64,000 bases of DNA from Deinococcus carri. Its GTDB lineage: Bacteria; Deinococcota; Deinococci; Deinococcales; Deinococcaceae. Location of the stretch: contig NZ_BAABRP010000005.1 in assembly GCF_039545055.1 (NCBI RefSeq), positions 75,001 to 139,000 on the forward strand. Reading direction: 5' to 3'. The stretch's first letter is position 1. Each line of letters starts with the position of its first letter. The notes under the pieces were generated by a model. That model was not told the DNA's origin. It saw only the letters and a list, made by a program, of their open reading frames with translations, and made no database searches. Shown here in pieces: positions 41,704 to 50,898 of the stretch. The translations under genes and the position numbers were made by a program.

Positions 41704-43911
41704 TCAGTCCCATTTCTGCCAGCCCTGCAGATCCTCTACTGCTCCCGAAATGTCCAGCCCGTCGGTCACCTGCGCGTCAACGAGAAGTTCGGGCGGCACG
41801 AGCTTGTCGAACTTTCCCGGACCGCCGTGGATAGGACGCCTGAGGTAAGCCTCACGCAGCCGCGCGCGAATTTCCTCCTCGCCGGGGAGGGTCCTGAGGG
41901 TCTCCGCGAGGTCGGCCGGGGTGCCGGTCACGACCACGGAGTAGGGGGTGTCGCTGTGCGCCGCGCCGGGCGTGGGCTGGGCGGCGAGCAGCAGGGAGAG
42001 CACGGCTCCGATGGTGCCGTGAACTCGGGTGCCCCGCCAGGGCAGCAGGAGCAGCTGGCGGTCGCTGAGGGCATGCAGGGGGCCATCGAGGAGTCCGGTG
42101 GCACGGGCCAGGGTCCTCGCCTCCTGTAGCCGCGCGCGGGCGGCCGGTTGCAGGTAGGGGTAGTCGGCGTCGGAAACCAGAACCTCCCGCATCTTCTGCA
42201 CCACCCGGTCGTGAACCTCGCCGCCGCCGCTCGCCCAGGCCGTCGTGTTGCGCCCCCGCTCACGCCGCACGAACACCTGGCGGCGTTTCTCGTCCACGTC
42301 CGTGACCCGCCAGGCGCGCCCGCTCAGCGAGATCACCCGGCCGACCTCGGGGGCGCTGCTCAGGGTGCCGATCTCGCTGATGCCGTTGAACACCGCGTAC
42401 TCGGGGACGTCGGGGAACACCGCGAAAAAGTGCCAGTCCTGCACCAGCTTCTCGCCCGCGAGCCCGAGGATCAGCCCTCCCTGGTCGGTGCGCTGCAGGT
42501 GGTCGGAGGTCAGTAGACCCTGCAGCAGGGCGCGGTACTGCTCCTGGCTCACATGCCGGAAAGGGCTGAGGGTGAGCACCCGCACGGCGAGGTCGCGGGG
42601 GGCCTGCTCCCCGTATTGTTCCAGCGCGCCGAGCGTCTGGTGAATCAGCAGGCTGAAGGGCAGACGCGGCTGGCGCGTGGGCTCCACCCAGCGCTCCTCG
42701 AGGTAGAGCTGCACGGTGGCGACCGACTGCAGCAGGGTCCAGGGCAGGCGCTTGTGGGGTGGGTCCTGGTCCCGGTGGCTGCGTTCCAGGGTGTAGAAGA
42801 TCATCTCGCCCGGCCCGCCGCGCCGCCCGGTGCGGCCCAGGCGCTGCACGAAGCTCGACACGCTCGGCGGGGGGTCCACCTGCAGCACCCGTTCGAGCTG
42901 CCCCAGGTCGATGCCCAGCTCCAGCGTCACGGTGGCGACCGTGCAGGCGGGCCGGCCCTCCTCGCGCATCGCCCGCTCGGCGTCCTCGCGGTAGGCGGCC
43001 GCCACGCTCCCGTGGTGCACGTGGTAGATGTCGGGCGAGGCCTGCGCCTCGGCAATCTGGCGCAGGGCTACCACGGCGTCCTCGACGCCCTGGCGGCTGT
43101 TGAGAAACACTAGGCTCTTGCGCCCCAGGGTGCGCTCGTAGAGGTGCGCGTAGAGCCCGGGGGCCTCGTCCAGCGGGCCGAAGTCCTCTTTCTCCTCGGC
43201 CTGCTGCAGGGGGAAGTGCTCAAGGGCGAGGTGCAGGCGCCGCTTCGCGCCAGCGTCGTTGACGACCTGCACGTTGCGCCCCGTGTTCCCGCGCAGCCAC
43301 GCCTGAGCGAGCGAGAAGTCGCCCAGAGTGGCGGAGAGGCCTACCCGGCGCGGAGGAACCCGGGTGACGCGTTCGAGTCGTTCCAGCAAACAGCGCACTT
43401 GCCGCCCGCGCTCGTCCGCCATGAAGGCGTGCACCTCGTCGATGACGACGAACCGCAGGTCGTGGAAAAGGTGGGCGAGCGTGCTGCCGCGCCGCAGGAA
43501 CAGGCCCTCTAGCGACTCGGGCGTGATCTGCAGCACGCCGCGGGCCTGCTCCAGGGTCTTCTTCTTGCGGCTGGCGCTCACGTCCCCGTGCCAGGCGCCG
43601 ACCGGGATGCCCGACTCCTCCAGCAGACCGTCCAGCCGGTAGAACTGGTCGTTGATCAGCGCCTTGAGTGGGCCGATGTAGAGTGCGCCGATGCTCTGCG
43701 GCGGGTTCTCGTGAAGCGAGGTGAGGATCGGCAGGAAAGCCGCCTCCGTCTTTCCGCTCGCGGTGCCGCTGGCGATGAGGACATGGTCGTCGGTGTCAAG
43801 CAGCGCCGCGCAGGCCGCCGCCTGGACTGCGCGGATCTCAGTCCAGCCATGGCGCCAGATGTACTCCTGGATAAACGGCGCGAGGCGGGTGAAGGGGTTG
43901 GCGGCCGTCAC
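41704..43911 (-). CDS. Lhr-like DEAD/DEAH-box helicase, last gene of the TerB/BrxD-like operon
   Basis: A 735-residue SF2 helicase. It has Walker A S-G-T-A-S-G-K-T (48-55), P-L-K-A-L-I-N-D-Q, T-P-E-S-L-E, the D-E-V-H box (158-161), S-A-T-L and Q-R-L-G-R-T-G-R-R. The pattern fits Lhr/YprA-like helicases. The C-terminal 300 residues carry an accessory domain. Its ATG overlaps the ATPase stop (ATGA). Helicases of this type accompany BrxD/DUF2791 ATPases in defence loci. Confidence 0.82.
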   Translation of the reverse strand: MTAANPFTRLAPFIQEYIWRHGWTEIRAVQAAACAALLDTDDHVLIASGTASGKTEAAFLPILTSLHENPPQSIGALYIGPLKALINDQFYRLDGLLEESGIPVGAWHGDVSASRKKKTLEQARGVLQITPESLEGLFLRRGSTLAHLFHDLRFVVIDEVHAFMADERGRQVRCLLERLERVTRVPPRRVGLSATLGDFSLAQAWLRGNTGRNVQVVNDAGAKRRLHLALEHFPLQQAEEKEDFGPLDEAPGLYAHLYERTLGRKSLVFLNSRQGVEDAVVALRQIAEAQASPDIYHVHHGSVAAAYREDAERAMREEGRPACTVATVTLELGIDLGQLERVLQVDPPPSVSSFVQRLGRTGRRGGPGEMIFYTLERSHRDQDPPHKRLPWTLLQSVATVQLYLEERWVEPTRQPRLPFSLLIHQTLGALEQYGEQAPRDLAVRVLTLSPFRHVSQEQYRALLQGLLTSDHLQRTDQGGLILGLAGEKLVQDWHFFAVFPDVPEYAVFNGISEIGTLSSAPEVGRVISLSGRAWRVTDVDEKRRQVFVRRERGRNTTAWASGGGEVHDRVVQKMREVLVSDADYPYLQPAARARLQEARTLARATGLLDGPLHALSDRQLLLLPWRGTRVHGTIGAVLSLLLAAQPTPGAAHSDTPYSVVVTGTPADLAETLRTLPGEEEIRARLREAYLRRPIHGGPGKFDKLVPPELLVDAQVTDGLDISGAVEDLQGWQKWD

Positions 43912-45260
43912 AGGTCGAAGGCGGCGAACTCGGCGCTGGCGGGGACCGGTACCTCCTCCTCGCGGCGCGCCTCGGCGAGCACGTCGGTCCGCGAGGGCAC
44001 GAAGTCCGGCCCCTTCACGAGGCCGAGGAAGGTTTCGCCGGGGTTCTGGCGCAGCAGGTTGAGCACGCTGACGAAGTCGCGGGTCACGTCGCGCGGCGTG
44101 AGGAAGTCACTCGCCCCCAGGCGGCTGAGCACTTCATTCATGAACTCCACCAGTTCGTCATCGGTGACCGTGGGGGTGTAGCCGTGGTGCAGGGCGTGCA
44201 GGCGCCGCAGCGTGTGCAGCAGGGTGAAGACTTCTTCGTTCTTGAGGGTCTCCAGGCGCAGCACCGGCCCCGCGGAGTCCTGCAGCCCGGCGCGCGCGAA
44301 GCGGCTCTGCTCCAGGCGGGTGCGCAGGGCGTCGTAGGAGAACAGGCCGCGGCGGGTGTCCTCGACCATCTGGGGCGTCGCGCCCACCAGAAGCTGCAGG
44401 TAGGACGCGCGGCCCTGCAGGGTGTCGTTGAGCATGGTGAGGAGCTTCTCGTAGTTCGCGCTGCGCGAGACGCTCTGGGTGATTTTGTAGAGGTTGACCG
44501 CCTCGTCGATCACGACAACCAGCCCCGCGTAGCCGATCGCCTTCACGAACTGCGCGAGCAGCTTCACATAGTCGTACCAGGAGTCGTCGTCGATGATGAC
44601 GCGCACGCCCAGGGCCTCGCGCGCCTCGGTCTTCGTGCCGTACTCGCCGCGCAGCCACTTCAGGGCGGCGTTCTTCAGCTCGTCGTTTCCCAGCTGGTGC
44701 CCGCGCCAGTAGGCGCTGATCACGCTGGCGAAGTCGAAGCCGTGGACCAGACCCTCGAGCTCGTTCACCGCTTCGTGGATGCGCGCCTCCACGGCGCTGC
44801 CGAAGCCGGGGTCGGTGGGGGCGGTGCCTCCCGCAACGACCTCCTGCTGGACGCCGCTGATCCACTTTTCCAGCATAGCGGGGAGCGCGCCCCCGTCCTG
44901 CCGCACGCGGGTCGAGAGGTTGCGGGTGAGCTCACGGTAGGTCGCCAGGCCCTGCCCACGCCCGCCCGTGAGGCGGCGCTCGGGGCTGAGGTCCACGTCG
45001 GCGACCACGAAGTTGCGGTTCATCGCGTAGTTGCGCAGCAGCTGCAGCAGAAAGCTCTTGCCAGCGCCGTAGCGCCCGGAAACCACCCGGAAGCCCGCGC
45101 CGCCCTCGGCGACGTTCTCGAGGTCGCCCAGCAGCGCCTCGATCTCGGGTTTGCGGCCGACGACGATGTGTTCGATGCCGACGCGCGGCACGACGCCGGC
45201 GCCGAGAGAACTGAAAAGGGCGGTGGTGATGCGTTTGGGGACAGGTGGGGGGGTTATCAT
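43908..45260 (-). CDS. BrxD-like P-loop ATPase (DUF2791)
   Basis: A 450-residue ATPase with Walker A G-R-Y-G-A-G-K-S (62-69) and Walker B L-V-V-V-I-D-E-A-V-N-L (about 247-257). The family opening R-V-G-I-E-H-I-V-V-G-R is followed by a typical S-P-E-R-R-L segment. DUF2791 ATPases include BrxD of BREX systems and often pair with a helicase, as here. Both ends overlap neighbouring genes by 4 bp. None of the other BREX genes (PglX, PglZ, BrxC) is present. Confidence 0.8.
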   Translation of the reverse strand: MITPPPVPKRITTALFSSLGAGVVPRVGIEHIVVGRKPEIEALLGDLENVAEGGAGFRVVSGRYGAGKSFLLQLLRNYAMNRNFVVADVDLSPERRLTGGRGQGLATYRELTRNLSTRVRQDGGALPAMLEKWISGVQQEVVAGGTAPTDPGFGSAVEARIHEAVNELEGLVHGFDFASVISAYWRGHQLGNDELKNAALKWLRGEYGTKTEAREALGVRVIIDDDSWYDYVKLLAQFVKAIGYAGLVVVIDEAVNLYKITQSVSRSANYEKLLTMLNDTLQGRASYLQLLVGATPQMVEDTRRGLFSYDALRTRLEQSRFARAGLQDSAGPVLRLETLKNEEVFTLLHTLRRLHALHHGYTPTVTDDELVEFMNEVLSRLGASDFLTPRDVTRDFVSVLNLLRQNPGETFLGLVKGPDFVPSRTDVLAEARREEEVPVPASAEFAAFDL

Positions 45261-47503
45261 GCGTTCACTTCCTGGCGGGCCAGCCCCTTGGCCTGGAGCA
45301 GGCGCAGCACGTCGTAGCGGTAGGCGTCGTCGAGGGCGAGGGGGTCGCCGTAGGGATCGACGAGGATGTCACCGACGGTGTCGAGGGCATGCGTGTTGAG
45401 GTCTTCGAGGACGGCGGAGGCGAGGGCGTGGCGCGCGGCGGTGAACGCCTCGAGTTCGCGCAGGGTGAGCCCGCCTCGCAGCAGCTGCTCCAGCACCACG
45501 AGGTGCAGGGGCGGCAACGCGTCCGCCAGGGCCTGCCAGGGCCCTTCCAGCGTGGCCGGGGCCTGCGTCACCTCGGCGGGGGCCTGCTCGAGCACGCCCA
45601 GCAGAAATTCCAGCTCGTCGCGGTAATCCTCGACGGCGACGAGCAGCGCGCCCTCCTGCACGAGGAGGACGTCCCCCAGCTTGAGCTGCGCGGCCTCGTT
45701 CACCTCGTCGACCAGGGTGCTCGCAAAGGTGCCGGTGGGCAGCTGGAGGTCAGCCTCAGGCGCCTCCCAGCCCTGGGCGCGCAGCTGACGCAGCAGGTCG
45801 CGCGCCGCGCCGGAGGCGACCTCAAGGATGTCGGCGACCGTCTCCACGTCGGTGAGGTGGCCTTCAGGCACATTGGCGGGCAGGGTGAAGCGCTGGGCGG
45901 CGGGCGTCCCAGGCTGGGGAGGGGCTGGAGCCTCAGCGGGGAGGACGACGACCGGGGCAGCCGCCTCGCCGCCATCCTCGTCCAGCAGGCGCTCGCGGAT
46001 GGCCTCGGACTCCTGCTGCAGCGCGGCCAGGCGGCCAGCGTCGAGCCGCACCGTGCGCCGCACCTCCTGCTGGGGAAACAGGTGGGTGTCGAGGTAAGCC
46101 GCGAGGTCGAGGGGCAGCTCGACGCCGCGCAACTGGCTTTTGAAGCCCGCCCGCTTGCGGGCGAGGTTCTCGGCGTGGCGCACCGCCTGGGTGAGCAGCT
46201 CGGAGAGCCGCCCGTCCTCCCTGTAGGGCCAGAGGGTGGCGGCGACGTACTCGTACGAGGGGCCCTCGAACACGGCGCCGGAGAAAGCCCGGCGCTGGAT
46301 TTGGCGGGGCTTCTTGGGTCTCAGCGCCTCGAAGACCGAGGTGCCCGTCGTCTCCCGGTAGAACTCGTCCGTGAGCCGCACGGCGTGTCGCAGGGTGGCG
46401 TCGAGCGCCGCCTTGTCCGGGGTGTCGCGGTAGAACTTGTTCTGCTCCGGGCGGTAGGCGACGAGTTCGCGGAAGACCCCCGCGGGCACCTCGGCGCGGT
46501 CGCCGCGCTCCAGCCAGTGGTGCAGCAGCTCCTCGCCGCGGGCGTAAACGCTGGCCTCGTCCAACCACGCGCGCGCTGCCTCACCTTTGAGGCCGTAGTA
46601 GTGCACGAAGTCGCTGAGCCAGTCCACCAGATAGTGGTCGAGCTTGGGGTGGTCCACCCGGTAGGTGCGCCAGACGTGCTGCAGGTGGGCGAAGGCCGCT
46701 TCCGGGCGGTCGAAGCCCACCCCGTGCAGCACCTCGTAAACGTGGAGAAACACGTAGCTGAGATCGGTGGGCAGCGCCTCGCCGGCGCGCAGGCGCGCCC
46801 GCCAGAAGTAGTACCAGTCGGTGCGGGCGCGGTCGAGGTCGGCGTAGGTCGTCCAGTAGGACTGCAGGGGCACCGGCACCGCGGCGTTCCTCGTCATCCT
46901 CGCCCGCCCGCGTGCCTGGGAGAGGAACGAGTTCGGGGAGGCTTTCTGGCGCTGCACCTTTTCCCAGCGTGAGGACTGGGAAGGGCGCGGAGGAGGGGAC
47001 GCGGCGGGGGAAACGGGGGGTAGCTCCTCCTGCGCTTCCAGGGGCAGCTCGAAGGCCGCGGCCCGCTGCCGCAGCTGCTCGATGGCGGTGCCGAGCTCCT
47101 CGCGCAGGTCCGCGACCAGGTCGAGCGGCTTCGGCGGGGGTGGGGCTGACCCCGGGAGAGGCTCGGCTCGCCGGGGCGGCACCGGGAGGCTCGCGGCTGG
47201 CTTTTCCACCTCGCCGATCTCCAGCGCGGCAAAGGAGGGTTCGGGGGTGACCCGCAGGGGTGCGAGCGGCACGATCTTCTCAGGGACGTCCGGCGTCGGG
47301 GGGGAGATCAGGAGGGCGGCCTCTGCCCTGGGGGGAGCGTCGAGGTCGATGGCGGCGAAGGTGGGCTCGGGGGGCGCGACGACCTGGCCGTGCCGACCGG
47401 TCCGCCCGGGCGTGGGTGAGGGTGGAACTGACGGCGGGGGCGGAAGAGTGACGTCTTCGCGCCGGCCGAACAGCAACGAGCGGATCAGATTTCGAAGTCC
47501 CAT
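45257..47503 (-). CDS. TerB-N/TerB-C domain protein
   Basis: A 748-residue protein starting M-G-L-R-N-L-I-R-S-L-L-F-G-R-R after GGAGG. Residues 15-190 are a Pro/Ala-rich low-complexity linker with scattered short motifs (F-A-A-I-D-L, F-A-A-L-E-I). A TerB-N domain follows (about 210-400), recognisable from Q-S-Y-W-T-T-Y-A-D-L-D-R-A and W-Y-Y-F-W-R-A-R. A TerB-C-type domain ends the protein (about 590-748, E-V-N-E-A-A-Q-L-K-L-G-D). These domains occur in Ter-linked stress and phage-response operons with ATPases and helicases. It may be the membrane- or DNA-proximal scaffold. Confidence 0.75.
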   Translation of the reverse strand: MGLRNLIRSLLFGRREDVTLPPPPSVPPSPTPGRTGRHGQVVAPPEPTFAAIDLDAPPRAEAALLISPPTPDVPEKIVPLAPLRVTPEPSFAALEIGEVEKPAASLPVPPRRAEPLPGSAPPPPKPLDLVADLREELGTAIEQLRQRAAAFELPLEAQEELPPVSPAASPPPRPSQSSRWEKVQRQKASPNSFLSQARGRARMTRNAAVPVPLQSYWTTYADLDRARTDWYYFWRARLRAGEALPTDLSYVFLHVYEVLHGVGFDRPEAAFAHLQHVWRTYRVDHPKLDHYLVDWLSDFVHYYGLKGEAARAWLDEASVYARGEELLHHWLERGDRAEVPAGVFRELVAYRPEQNKFYRDTPDKAALDATLRHAVRLTDEFYRETTGTSVFEALRPKKPRQIQRRAFSGAVFEGPSYEYVAATLWPYREDGRLSELLTQAVRHAENLARKRAGFKSQLRGVELPLDLAAYLDTHLFPQQEVRRTVRLDAGRLAALQQESEAIRERLLDEDGGEAAAPVVVLPAEAPAPPQPGTPAAQRFTLPANVPEGHLTDVETVADILEVASGAARDLLRQLRAQGWEAPEADLQLPTGTFASTLVDEVNEAAQLKLGDVLLVQEGALLVAVEDYRDELEFLLGVLEQAPAEVTQAPATLEGPWQALADALPPLHLVVLEQLLRGGLTLRELEAFTAARHALASAVLEDLNTHALDTVGDILVDPYGDPLALDDAYRYDVLRLLQAKGLARQEVNA

Positions 47504-47600
47504 GAAACTCCTCCCGGAACCCTGCCATTTTAAAGAGGGGGAGCTCCTGCTGGGCCGCATATCTTGCCTGCGCCCTGACCTAATGGTCTCAAAGGCGCTG

Positions 47601-48494
47601 TCAGACCCGCTTGCCCAGGGCGAGCAGCCGGCGCTCGATGGCGTTGCGGTCCAGGCGGTACTTCTCGGCGAATTCGCGCAGGGTCAGGTCGTGTTTGCGG
47701 CCGTTGCAGGTGCTGCACGCGTAGACCATGTTGTCCTTGGTGCTCATGCCCCCGCGCGACACGGGGTGGATGTGGTCCGCATGCGGTGTGTCGCCCAGCG
47801 GCCCCTGGCAGTAGGGGCAGGCGTGGTTGCGTGGCAGCTGCTTCTTGATGCTGTCGGCCACTTCGCGGGTTTTCTGCTCGAAAGCGGCGGCGAGGGCGCG
47901 GTCTTTTTCGATGCGGTCACGCTCGGCCTGGCGCTCACCCGGCAGCATGGCCTGGTGCAGCACAACTCGGGCCTGCTCGGCGCGCGCGAGAAAGGCGCAC
48001 GCGTTCGCCTCGGTGTCCAGCGGTGGCCACGCTGGTCGGGAGGGCAACCGCTTCCGACTCTCCTGCAGCGCCTGCCACGCGGTGCGGCTCGCGCTCAGCT
48101 CCGCCTCGGCCGCCTGCAGCCGGTGGCGGAGGTTCGGGGAGATGCCCCTGGTGAACCAGCGCCAGGGCACCGGCGCGGCGCGGTAGGCGGCGTTCGCCTC
48201 GTGCCGCAGGGCGGTGAGGCGAGCCTCGGCTAGCACCACGCGTTGTGCTGGTCCCCGGTCGTCCTGCGCCTCTTTTAGGGAGGCCAGCATGCGGTGGGCG
48301 TCGCGGATGTTGTTCTCAAGGGTGTCGGCGAGGTTCCGCAGGACGCCCTCGGCCCGGCGAGCCAGGGTGGGGCCCTCACGCTCGATTAGGTCGAGCAAGC
48401 CGTTGAACTGGAGGTGGCTCACCGGGGAACCCAAGCGGGACCCTGATCCGCTGGGGCGGTAGGACGAGGAGGAGCGGTAGCGGCGTCGGCTCAT
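47601..48494 (-). CDS. HNH endonuclease, first gene of the TerB/BrxD-like operon
   Basis: A 297-residue protein. The C-terminal HNH domain is complete: C226-P-Y-C229, A-D-H-I-H-P-V-S-R-G-G with the general-base His, and A-C260-S-T-C263-N-G-R-K. The N-terminal 200 residues are helical with an S/R-rich start and probable coiled coil. It lies 97 bp upstream of the TerB-domain gene on the same strand and likely shares its promoter. It would supply the DNA-cutting activity of the system; the grouping is inference. Confidence 0.78.
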   Translation of the reverse strand: MSRRRYRSSSSYRPSGSGSRLGSPVSHLQFNGLLDLIEREGPTLARRAEGVLRNLADTLENNIRDAHRMLASLKEAQDDRGPAQRVVLAEARLTALRHEANAAYRAAPVPWRWFTRGISPNLRHRLQAAEAELSASRTAWQALQESRKRLPSRPAWPPLDTEANACAFLARAEQARVVLHQAMLPGERQAERDRIEKDRALAAAFEQKTREVADSIKKQLPRNHACPYCQGPLGDTPHADHIHPVSRGGMSTKDNMVYACSTCNGRKHDLTLREFAEKYRLDRNAIERRLLALGKRV

Positions 48495-48542
48495 GGGGTG
48501 GGAATCCTGGGGGAAATCAGCGTGGCCTTATTCTAGGGGGGC

Positions 48543-50036
48543 ATGACCTCGCCGACCGCTGATCTGAGCGCGTACGACACCCTGCTGGGTGTCCCCCACG
48601 GCGCGCCCCTGCCCCAGGTCCGCGCGGCGTTCTCCAGGGTGCAGGCGGAGTGCCAGGCGGGGCTGGCAGCGGGAGGTGAGGAGGCGAGGCAGGCGGCCCA
48701 GCGGTTGGAAGCGGCCGAGTTTGCCCTGGCGCAGCTGGAAGCCCACCTCCAGCAGGGCCGCCTCCCGGTGGTGGCGGATGTGGCGGCGCAGGAGCGCGCC
48801 CGGCTGGGCTGCCTGGCGCCGGTCGCCCTCCTCGGCAGCCTGCTGCTGTTCACCCTCTGGCCGAAAGGCGCGCCAGCGGAGATTCCCTCCCCCCCGGCCG
48901 ACTTCCCAGTGGTCGCTGAGGCCCCTGAGGTGAAGCCCACTGCACCCGAAGCTCAGACCCCTCTCGCCGCGCCGGCGAGCATCCCCGACGCCATGGCCGA
49001 GCCGAGCTCACCCACGGAGACCACTGGACAAGACAGCTTACAGGTGGAGCCCGCCGAGGAGCCCCCGCCCCCCGTCCTGGTCGAGCCGGGGACTTACCCG
49101 GGGGAAGGAGCGCCGATGGAGGCCGCCCCGGCAGACTCGACGGAAGCGGTGGCGGCGGAACCGGCACCTGTAGTCGCCCCGCCGCCGGTGGTGGCCGATG
49201 AACCCGCCCCTCCCGCGGAGCCACCCGCCCCGGTAGCGGTGCCGGCCGCGGCGCCTGTGGCCCCGCCTGCCGCTAAGAAGCCGCAAGCTGCTCCACAGGG
49301 TTACTTCACGGTGGGGGACACGAAAGACGACGTACTGCGGGTGATGGGGCAACCCAGCGATTTCGGCGAGACCCACTGGACCTACGGCATCAACTCCGTG
49401 AACTTCTCGGGGGGGAAAGTTCAGGACTGGAGCAACATCGATGGCACCCTGAAAGCCAAGCTGGTGGTGCCCTCGGGGAAGAACAAAGGCTACTTCACGA
49501 TGGGCGATACGAAAGATGACGTGTTGCGGGTGATGGGGCAACCCAGCGATTTCGGCGAGACCCATTGGACCTACGGCATTAACTCCGTGAACTTCTCGGG
49601 GGGGAAAGTTCAGGACTGGAGCAACATCGATGGCACCCTGAAAGCCAAGCTGGTGGTACCCCCGGGGAAGAACAAGGGTTACTTCACGGTGGGCGACACG
49701 AAAGACGACGTGCTGCGGGTGATGGGGCAACCCAGCGATTTCGGCGAGACCCATTGGAACTACGGCATCAACTCCGTGAACTTCTCTGCCGGGCAGGTCA
49801 TCGACTGGAGCAACATCGATGGCACCCTGAAAGCCAAGCTGGTGGTGCCCCCAGGGAAGAACAAGGGCTACTTCACGGTGGGGGACACGAAAGACGACGT
49901 GCTGCGGGTGATGGGGCAGCCCAGCGATTTCGGCGAGACCCACTGGACCTACGGCATCAACTCCGTGAACTTCTCTGCCGGGAAGGTTACCGACTGGAGC
50001 AACATCGATGGCACCCTGAAAGCCCGACTGGAGTAG
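48543..50036 (+). CDS. Membrane-anchored protein with four tandem BamE-like repeats
   Basis: A 497-residue protein. Residues 5-75 resemble a degenerate J-domain (Y-D-T-L-L-G-V-P-H-G-A-P-L-P-Q-V) lacking the HPD motif. One membrane helix (about 90-107) follows, then a Pro/Ala/Glu-rich linker (about 110-252). Four 63-residue repeats come next, each with G-Y-F-T-V-G-D-T-K-D-D-V-L-R-V-M-G-Q-P. This G-x-T-x-D-x-V-L-x-x-x-G-x-P pattern is that of SmpA/BamE-like domains. It is divergent from the HNH operon with only 48 bp between the starts. The role is unknown. Confidence 0.72.
   Translation: MTSPTADLSAYDTLLGVPHGAPLPQVRAAFSRVQAECQAGLAAGGEEARQAAQRLEAAEFALAQLEAHLQQGRLPVVADVAAQERARLGCLAPVALLGSLLLFTLWPKGAPAEIPSPPADFPVVAEAPEVKPTAPEAQTPLAAPASIPDAMAEPSSPTETTGQDSLQVEPAEEPPPPVLVEPGTYPGEGAPMEAAPADSTEAVAAEPAPVVAPPPVVADEPAPPAEPPAPVAVPAAAPVAPPAAKKPQAAPQGYFTVGDTKDDVLRVMGQPSDFGETHWTYGINSVNFSGGKVQDWSNIDGTLKAKLVVPSGKNKGYFTMGDTKDDVLRVMGQPSDFGETHWTYGINSVNFSGGKVQDWSNIDGTLKAKLVVPPGKNKGYFTVGDTKDDVLRVMGQPSDFGETHWNYGINSVNFSAGQVIDWSNIDGTLKAKLVVPPGKNKGYFTVGDTKDDVLRVMGQPSDFGETHWTYGINSVNFSAGKVTDWSNIDGTLKARLE
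49299..50033 (+). repeat. Four tandem 189-bp coding repeats
   Basis: Units begin at 49299, 49488, 49677 and 49866, exactly 189 bp apart. They are nearly identical at DNA level, including third positions. Units 1-2 share S-G-G-K-V-Q-D-W and units 3-4 share S-A-G-x-V-x-D-W, so at least one pairwise duplication is recent. The last unit is truncated after L-K-A-R-L-E. Confidence 0.9.
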
Positions 50037-50081
50037 CTGGAGGAGGCTCACCGAATGGAAACCAGAGAGTCTCCGGCCTGG

Positions 50082-50291
50082 TTATTCGTCTTCCCACTGC
50101 CGCTCCTCGAGCCACGCCAGCGTCGCGGGCCAGTCGCTGGCCTTTCCCTTGATGACCCACGTCTCCCCATTCACGAGGGCGCGGGTCAGCACCCGGTGCT
50201 CGCGCGCCGCCGGCTCCGCGGGCAGGCGGTGCACCGGCACGGCGACGGTGGGGTCGAGAAAAAGGTTGGCGGGCGATCGGGTCTCGGCCAT
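50082..50291 (-). CDS. Small hypothetical protein
   Basis: 69 residues, M-A-E-T-R-S-P-A-N-L-F, with a C-terminal W-V-I-K-G-K-A-S-D-W-P-A-T-L-A-W-L-E-E. GGGAGC precedes the ATG. Composition is protein-like and soluble. Not recognised; it lies convergent to the repeat protein gene. Confidence 0.45.
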   Translation of the reverse strand: MAETRSPANLFLDPTVAVPVHRLPAEPAAREHRVLTRALVNGETWVIKGKASDWPATLAWLEERQWEDE

Positions 50292-50898
50292 GGCAGCTCC
50301 CTTAAATAGCGCGCTTCCCCGGACTCACGCCAGCCGGCTCAGCGCCCCGGCCAGCTCCTCGTGCCCCCGCTGGCCCACCAGCAGGCTGCGCACCGCCACA
50401 TGCAGTTCGCGCCCCAGCCGGTGCCCCAGCACCCCCTCGCTCACCCGCTTGTCGGTGCACACCCAGCAGGGGGGAGACTGGGGATCATCGGTAGGTCAGG
50501 CGGCGCTGCTCGACCTCGACGCGCGCCTTGGGGTCCGGCTCACACCCCAGCCCATACTTCGATAACTGGCTGGTACTTCGAGTTCTGGAAGTAGAAATCT
50601 ACTGGCTCATGCCCTAAAGCAGGAAGTTGGGGGTGTTGAAACTGCCGCCATTGCGCCAAAACGGTACTCTTATACTGTTGGCTTGTGAAATCGCTTCACT
50701 TTGCTTGGTAGCAATTTCCTCAGGCTCTTCCCGGATTCCGGGGAGCTGACGAGCGAGTGAAGGTTCTTTTTGCCGTCTGGGAGGCAGGAAACAAGGGAGG
50801 AGTCGCCTCAGAGAGGGAGGAGGCATTTTGAACGTCCTCCACGTCCTTTTCTCTCTATCCCTCTGCTTAGCTCCCTGAAACGCAGATAGAGCCTTTCC
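50292..50898. other. Mostly non-coding interval with a possible gene remnant
   Basis: No confident gene. On the minus strand 50325-50460 reads C-T-D-K-R-V-S-E-G-V-L-G-H-R-L-G-R-E-L in one frame. Just upstream a different frame reads Y-G-L-G-C-E-P-D-P-K-A-R-V-E-V-E-Q before a stop. This looks like a decayed gene. 50600-50890 is lower in GC and includes TCCCGGATTCCGGGGAG, similar to the small palindromic repeats elsewhere. Confidence 0.35.

Noticed and set aside
45245..46972. 575-codon plus-strand ORF opposite the TerB-domain gene
   Set aside because: No domain-like features; the TerB-N text is clear on the other strand.
41704..48494. A BREX system
   Set aside because: Only a BrxD-like ATPase and a helicase are present; PglX methylase, PglZ phosphatase and BrxC are absent.
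49299..50033. A CRISPR array
   Set aside because: The repeats are 189 bp, contiguous without spacers and in frame within a protein; no cas gene is nearby.
49038..50051. Repetitive minus-strand ORF opposite the BamE-like repeats
   Set aside because: Its repeats only reflect the DNA repeats of the plus-strand gene, which has a coherent domain pattern and ribosome site.
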